DNA of 8,529 nt from CAZCJA01 sp964499015 (GTDB lineage: Bacteria > Elusimicrobiota > Elusimicrobia > F11): contig CAZCJA010000087.1 of NCBI GenBank assembly GCA_964499015.1, forward strand, positions 1-8,529. The letters are read 5' to 3'. The notes under the pieces are model-generated. The model saw nothing but the letters and a program-made list of their open reading frames with translations. It was not told the origin of the DNA and did not search any database. How positions within the stretch are numbered: position 1 is the first letter of the stretch; each line of letters begins with the position of its first letter. This document shows positions 5,628-8,529 of the stretch, piece after piece. Both the position numbers and the translations under genes were made by a program.

Positions 5628-6396
5628 CTCTTAAAGAACGGTTTGCCGAATTTATCGAAGGCGTCTTTGAGCGAGCCGCCGATGAGCGTAATGTCCATGG
5701 TTTTCCCCTTTTCCAGGACGCCTTCGGACGCTTTGGCGATCAGGCCCGCCACGCGGCGGAAATTGGGTTTGGATTCATCGGTGAGATGCAGCCCCAACAA
5801 CAAGCGCGCGCCGCCCTCGTCGGAAATTTGGATAAAAACCGCCTCAACAACCGTCGGCTCGTCGTCAAAAAGCTGGGCGAAGCGCTCTTCCAACGCTTTG
5901 GTGTCGTCCACCGGCGCGCCCACCTGCACCTGCGATTTTTTGGAAATAAATTTCATTTCCTGTTCGGCCGGTTCCGGGACTTTCCCATCGGCCAACGAAT
6001 CGATGAGCTGCGGATCAAGGCTGAGCGTCAAACGCTCCGGCCCGATCAGCACCACTTCATAATCGCTGTCGCGGACGTTGGATAAAACAGTGGTAACGGG
6101 AAGCTCCAGATAGGCCAAATCGCGTTCCGTGTAGTCGGCCATGATTTCGGGCGAGGTGAACAGCCACAGNNNNNNNNNNGGCTGCCGCTGGAGTCGACGC
6201 CGAGCAAAACCGGGAACTCTTCGAGGCCTTCGGCTTTTTGCGGGCCCGGCTTGTAGCCGCTTTCACCGCCGGTCGAGATCGGCACGTACAAATTCGCCTT
6301 AAGAAACGCGTCCCAGAACAAACCGGGCTCAGCCTGTCCGTCGATAAACGCTTTGCGCATTAACCCTTCGAGGGCTTGGTATGGGATCGCAGACAT
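5624..6396 (-). CDS. SseB family protein, interrupted by an assembly gap
   Basis: Two reading frames on either side of the ten Ns are halves of one gene. The upstream half (72 codons from the ATG at 6396) ends ...EEFPVLLGVDSSGS. The downstream half begins LWLFTSPEIMADYTERD, a typical SseB N-domain continuation, then runs to a C-terminal domain (KKSQVQVGAPVDDTKALEERF onward) that resembles the SseB C-terminal domain. Joined, the protein is about 255 residues or slightly more. SseB was named for serine sensitivity in E. coli when overproduced; its biochemical role is unclear. No signal peptide or membrane segment is seen, so it should be cytoplasmic. The two halves agree in frame only if the true gap is 2, 5, 8, ... 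nt, not 10, so this is a sequencing artefact and not a broken gene. The start has GAGGA 9 nt upstream and follows the sixA-like stop by 2 nt. The gene overlaps the catalytic M16 gene by 4 nt. Confidence 0.75.
6170..6179. other. Assembly gap (10 Ns)
   Basis: Exactly ten Ns, a common scaffolder placeholder. The flanking sseB-like coding frames are offset by one base relative to a 10-nt gap. The real missing length is therefore 2 modulo 3; a gap of 5 nt would give two codons, as the family alignment suggests. Confidence 0.95.
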
Positions 6397-6398
6397 GA

Positions 6399-6902
6399 TT
6401 ACAGTTCCTCTGCCTTTTTCCATTCGTCGATTTTGCGGCGCCACAAGAGCTTCGCACTGCCCCAGCCGATTTTTTTATCCGGCGCTTCAAACGCCAGCGT
6501 TTCGCCGGGCTCTATCGAGGCTTCCATTAAGTACGCTTCGTGCGTCAGCCGCGACGACAAAAAGGCGAGTTCCGGCATGTGTCCGACGAAAAGAAGCGGC
6601 CATTCCCACTGCGGCTGAACGAACGCATTGCGCAGCGTGTCCGGTTTAGCGCCGGAAGCCAGTTCAGGCAAGACGGTCGGCGCAACACGGGGATTGGCTT
6701 TGTTCACGTACGCCGCTGTTTGTTGGGCGCGCGTCAGCGGGCTGGAAAGAACGGTGCGCGGAAAAAACGATAGGCGTTTCCATTCGGGCACGGCGGCCTC
6801 AAGCTGCTGTTCGCCGCGCTTGGAAAGCGGGCGTGTTTTATCGCCTTCGCGCCATTCATGAGCGGAAACGGCCTCGCCATGTCTCATTACGTACAAAATC
6901 AT
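6399..6902 (-). CDS. sixA: SixA-like phosphohistidine phosphatase (histidine phosphatase superfamily)
   Basis: A 167-residue branch of the phosphoglycerate-mutase/histidine-phosphatase fold. The N-terminal VMRHGEA motif gives R7, the nucleophile H8 and G9. SSPLTRAQQTA (53-63) supplies R58, and FVGHMPEL (105-112) supplies H108 of the catalytic pocket. Length and motif spacing fit SixA, about 160 residues, which in E. coli removes phosphate from histidines of phosphotransfer proteins. The target here cannot be told, since no phosphorelay or PTS gene is in view. No signal peptide is present, so it is cytoplasmic. The ATG at 6902 lies directly before the RHG motif and is the only sensible start, yet no Shine-Dalgarno precedes it. 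It is the first gene of a four-gene operon, with the sseB-like gene starting 2 nt after its stop. The family call is firm; the gene symbol is likely but less certain. Confidence 0.87.
   Translation of the reverse strand: MILYVMRHGEAVSAHEWREGDKTRPLSKRGEQQLEAAVPEWKRLSFFPRTVLSSPLTRAQQTAAYVNKANPRVAPTVLPELASGAKPDTLRNAFVQPQWEWPLLFVGHMPELAFLSSRLTHEAYLMEASIEPGETLAFEAPDKKIGWGSAKLLWRRKIDEWKKAEEL
6406..6410 (-). promoter_or_regulatory. Ribosome binding site for the sseB-like gene
   Basis: GAGGA on the minus strand, 9 nt before the ATG at 6396, within the final codons of the sixA-like gene. It fixes the start that gives the SAIPYQALEGLMRKAF N-terminus, rather than the upstream in-frame ATG near 6444. 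Confidence 0.65.
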
Positions 6903-6911
6903 AAGGCAGGG

Positions 6912-6920
6912 AGTTTAACA
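6912..6920 (-). promoter_or_regulatory. Possible extended -10 box for the sixA-sseB-M16 operon
   Basis: TGTTAAACT on the minus strand resembles an extended -10 (TGn plus TAAACT, four of six matches). It would start transcription only about 3-5 nt before the ATG at 6902, giving an almost leaderless message, in line with the missing Shine-Dalgarno. No -35 box is visible. The whole space between this gene and its upstream neighbour is 49 nt. Confidence 0.25.
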
Positions 6921-6926
6921 TTTGGG

Positions 6927-6953
6927 AAACACCGCGCTAGACGGGCGGTGTTT
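6927..6953 (-). terminator. Hairpin at the end of the HEMSH protein gene, possible terminator
   Basis: Perfect 9-bp arms (AAACACCGC at 6927-6935 and GCGGTGTTT at 6945-6953) around a 9-nt loop. The hairpin begins within the stop codon of the upstream minus-strand gene and lies before the sixA-like gene. The stem ends in TTT on the minus strand but is followed by CCCAAATG rather than a clean T run, so it is a weak intrinsic terminator at best. It could also protect mRNA ends. Confidence 0.45.
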
Positions 6954-8529
6954 AGGCTTGGCTGCCGATCAGGCGGGCTTTCTGTTCGTCGAAGCGGACG
7001 CTTAAATCCTCCGCGTTGAACGCGGCGACGCTTTCAATCAAATCGGTAAACGCCTCCCCGCCCATCAGCGAAACGAGTTTCAAGAGCGGGTCGTTCTCGC
7101 CCAGCGCGGTGAGCGGCATGAGCCGCACGTTGCGCGTGCCGTAGAACAAGCGGCCATGCGCTTCGATCGGCGTTTCTTTGGCCGAACCGAGGCTGGAGAG
7201 ATATTCGTTCGAGATCACATCGATGCGGCCCGCGGCCAAACGCTGGGCGCGTGTGATGTCCGCTTTCGCCGCGGTCAAAACAACGCGGCGTAAACCTTGC
7301 GATGTGCGGTTGATCGCGGCAAAGGTGTCGATGTCCTTGGCGGTGAGGCGCGCGTTGAACGGAACGTAGCGCACTTTGCCGTTTTCTTCCTGATCGATGA
7401 TGCGTTCATAAATTTTCTTGTCCAACGCGTCGGCCAGCGCCGCGTGGCCGGCGCTCCGCAGCGTTTCCGAGGTTACGCCTTGGGTAATGGCTTCGACGAT
7501 CGTGGTCGGCACGTTGGCTTCCCCTCCCGGATAGCCGGCCAACGCCGCTTCCACTTTGGGATGGCTCATTTCATGCGCCAGGGCGACGGCCATATCGGTG
7601 AACGGCGCCTCGCGCAGATAAATATTATTGCCTGTGATAAACGCTTCGCCGGCGCCGAAATTTTTCTCAAACAAGGCCGCGCTCATAATGCTCACGGCCA
7701 CTTCGGTGTTGGGTTCCAAACCGCGGGCCATCATCATCAGCGCGCGCTCTTTCAGCGCCACGTCGCCACCGGTCTCGTTGCGCACAAAACTTTCGATTAC
7801 GATCGAGAACTGGCGTTCCTGTTCGTTCGCGCCGAGCGCGATCAACGCGAGGACCGAATCGGCCGCTTTTTTCTGGTCGATGGCGCCGATTGCTTTCAAG
7901 CGTTTGCGGGCCTGCGCGCCGTTCACCAGCGAGAGCGTATCGATATCGGCCAGCATCTTCGCGGCGAGCCACGGCAGCACACTGTTCTTCGGCATCGCGG
8001 CCACGTTACCGAAGTGGCGGCCCACCTGAATACCGAGCGCCGGCATCGCGTTGCGCTGAGCGATCGGCATAAGGCCCGGGTTCTTGGTCGACAAATCGCG
8101 CATCTGCGTCGTCAGTTCACGCACCAATTGATCGACGCCCATGCCTTCGAAGGCCGTGCCGCGCGCGATGTTCTTTAAGTCCGCGTCGACTTTGGTCGTT
8201 GTGTATTCGCCCACCGTCTTCCAGACCGCTTTGATCTGGTCCGGCGAGAGATTGTGTTTGAAATGGATGTCGTAGGCCGCGTCCAGCGCGCTGCGGGCGA
8301 CCGCCAACTGGCCCGGGTCGGGCGCGTCGTGGCCGAGGTCGAACAAACGTTCCAGGAGCGACGCGCCGGCTTGTTTTAAGCTTTGGAACAAACTCGGTTG
8401 AAGAAGGTCCGCGCGGCGTGGCGCTTGAGCGCTGCGGCGTTCGGAGTCCTGATTGATCACCGTGATGCCATCGACAATTGGGCCGTTTTGTTCAACGAGC
8501 AAGCCGTCCTGTTCATTGCTGTGCACCAT
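6952..8529 (-). CDS. Unknown protein with an HEMSH zinc-protease-like motif (possibly N-terminally incomplete)
   Basis: At least 525 residues of a protein I do not recognise. An ATG falls exactly on the last three bases of the window, so the true start may lie further upstream. The first 55 residues are polar and linker-like, without a signal peptide or membrane segment, which suits an internal region of a longer protein. Residues about 55-300 look mainly helical. At 319-323 is HEMSH, preceded by AFITGNNIYLREAPFTDMAVALA. A strand then a helix leading into HExxH resembles the core of M48-type gluzincins. E346 in TTIVEAITQG, 23 residues after the second His, is the best candidate third zinc ligand. 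The Pro right after the motif is unusual for a true zinc site. The C-terminal part (about 390-525) is mixed, with RRVVLTAAKADITRAQRLAAGRIDVIS suggesting an alpha/beta segment. It ends 49 nt before the sixA-like gene, at a hairpin. A peptidase role is plausible, not shown. Confidence 0.7.
   Translation of the reverse strand: MVHSNEQDGLLVEQNGPIVDGITVINQDSERRSAQAPRRADLLQPSLFQSLKQAGASLLERLFDLGHDAPDPGQLAVARSALDAAYDIHFKHNLSPDQIKAVWKTVGEYTTTKVDADLKNIARGTAFEGMGVDQLVRELTTQMRDLSTKNPGLMPIAQRNAMPALGIQVGRHFGNVAAMPKNSVLPWLAAKMLADIDTLSLVNGAQARKRLKAIGAIDQKKAADSVLALIALGANEQERQFSIVIESFVRNETGGDVALKERALMMMARGLEPNTEVAVSIMSAALFEKNFGAGEAFITGNNIYLREAPFTDMAVALAHEMSHPKVEAALAGYPGGEANVPTTIVEAITQGVTSETLRSAGHAALADALDKKIYERIIDQEENGKVRYVPFNARLTAKDIDTFAAINRTSQGLRRVVLTAAKADITRAQRLAAGRIDVISNEYLSSLGSAKETPIEAHGRLFYGTRNVRLMPLTALGENDPLLKLVSLMGGEAFTDLIESVAAFNAEDLSVRFDEQKARLIGSQA

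Noticed and set aside
5624..6142. 172-residue ORF as a separate complete gene
   Set aside because: Its ATG is an internal Met of the SseB-like protein; coding continues upstream to the N gap as LWLFTSPEI.
7297..8178. 293-codon open frame on the plus strand opposite the HEMSH protein gene
   Set aside because: Antisense shadow in GC-rich coding DNA: His/Arg/Phe-rich composition, no motifs, no ribosome binding site.

Overview
This 8.5-kb window is dense, moderately GC-rich bacterial DNA with nine protein genes, eight on the minus strand and one on the plus strand. There are no RNA genes, insertion sequences or CRISPR arrays. Two M16-type peptidases with signal peptides point to a Gram-negative (diderm) cell. 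Nothing in the sequence fixes the phylum. A run of exactly ten Ns inside one gene marks a draft or metagenomic scaffold join.

Left block (1-2138, minus strand, transcribed right to left): a TrmL-type tRNA 2'-O-methyltransferase, then an MmgE/PrpD-family enzyme, then the start of a zinc-ribbon membrane protein that runs off the left edge. The three genes overlap by 7 and 23 nt. All use non-ATG starts (TTG, GTG, GTG), each with a well-placed Shine-Dalgarno sequence. No other methylcitrate-cycle gene is visible, so the PrpD-like enzyme is an orphan here.

Middle (2164-2796, plus strand): a small protein with TPR-like helices and two C-terminal membrane segments. It diverges from trmL with only 25 nt between the start codons. 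Candidate promoters for each gene lie inside the other's coding sequence. On its right it converges with the M16 operon at zero spacing, stop codon against stop codon.

Right-centre block (2797-6902, minus strand): a SixA-like histidine phosphatase, an SseB-family protein (interrupted by the N gap), a catalytic M16 metallopeptidase and a non-catalytic M16 partner. They are joined by a 2-nt gap and two 4-nt overlaps. The peptidase pair fits the known two-subunit M16 arrangement: one subunit carries the zinc site, and the other lacks it but keeps the Arg/Tyr region. Both have signal peptides, so the pair should act outside the cytoplasm.

Right edge (6952-8529, minus strand): the C-terminal 525 residues or more of a protein I cannot name. 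It carries an HEMSH zinc-protease-like motif in a context reminiscent of M48-type gluzincins, and ends at a hairpin that may terminate its transcript. This is the best candidate for something undescribed. Other points of interest are a GC-rich palindrome that appears to be inserted in frame in trmL, and the overlapping divergent promoter arrangement.
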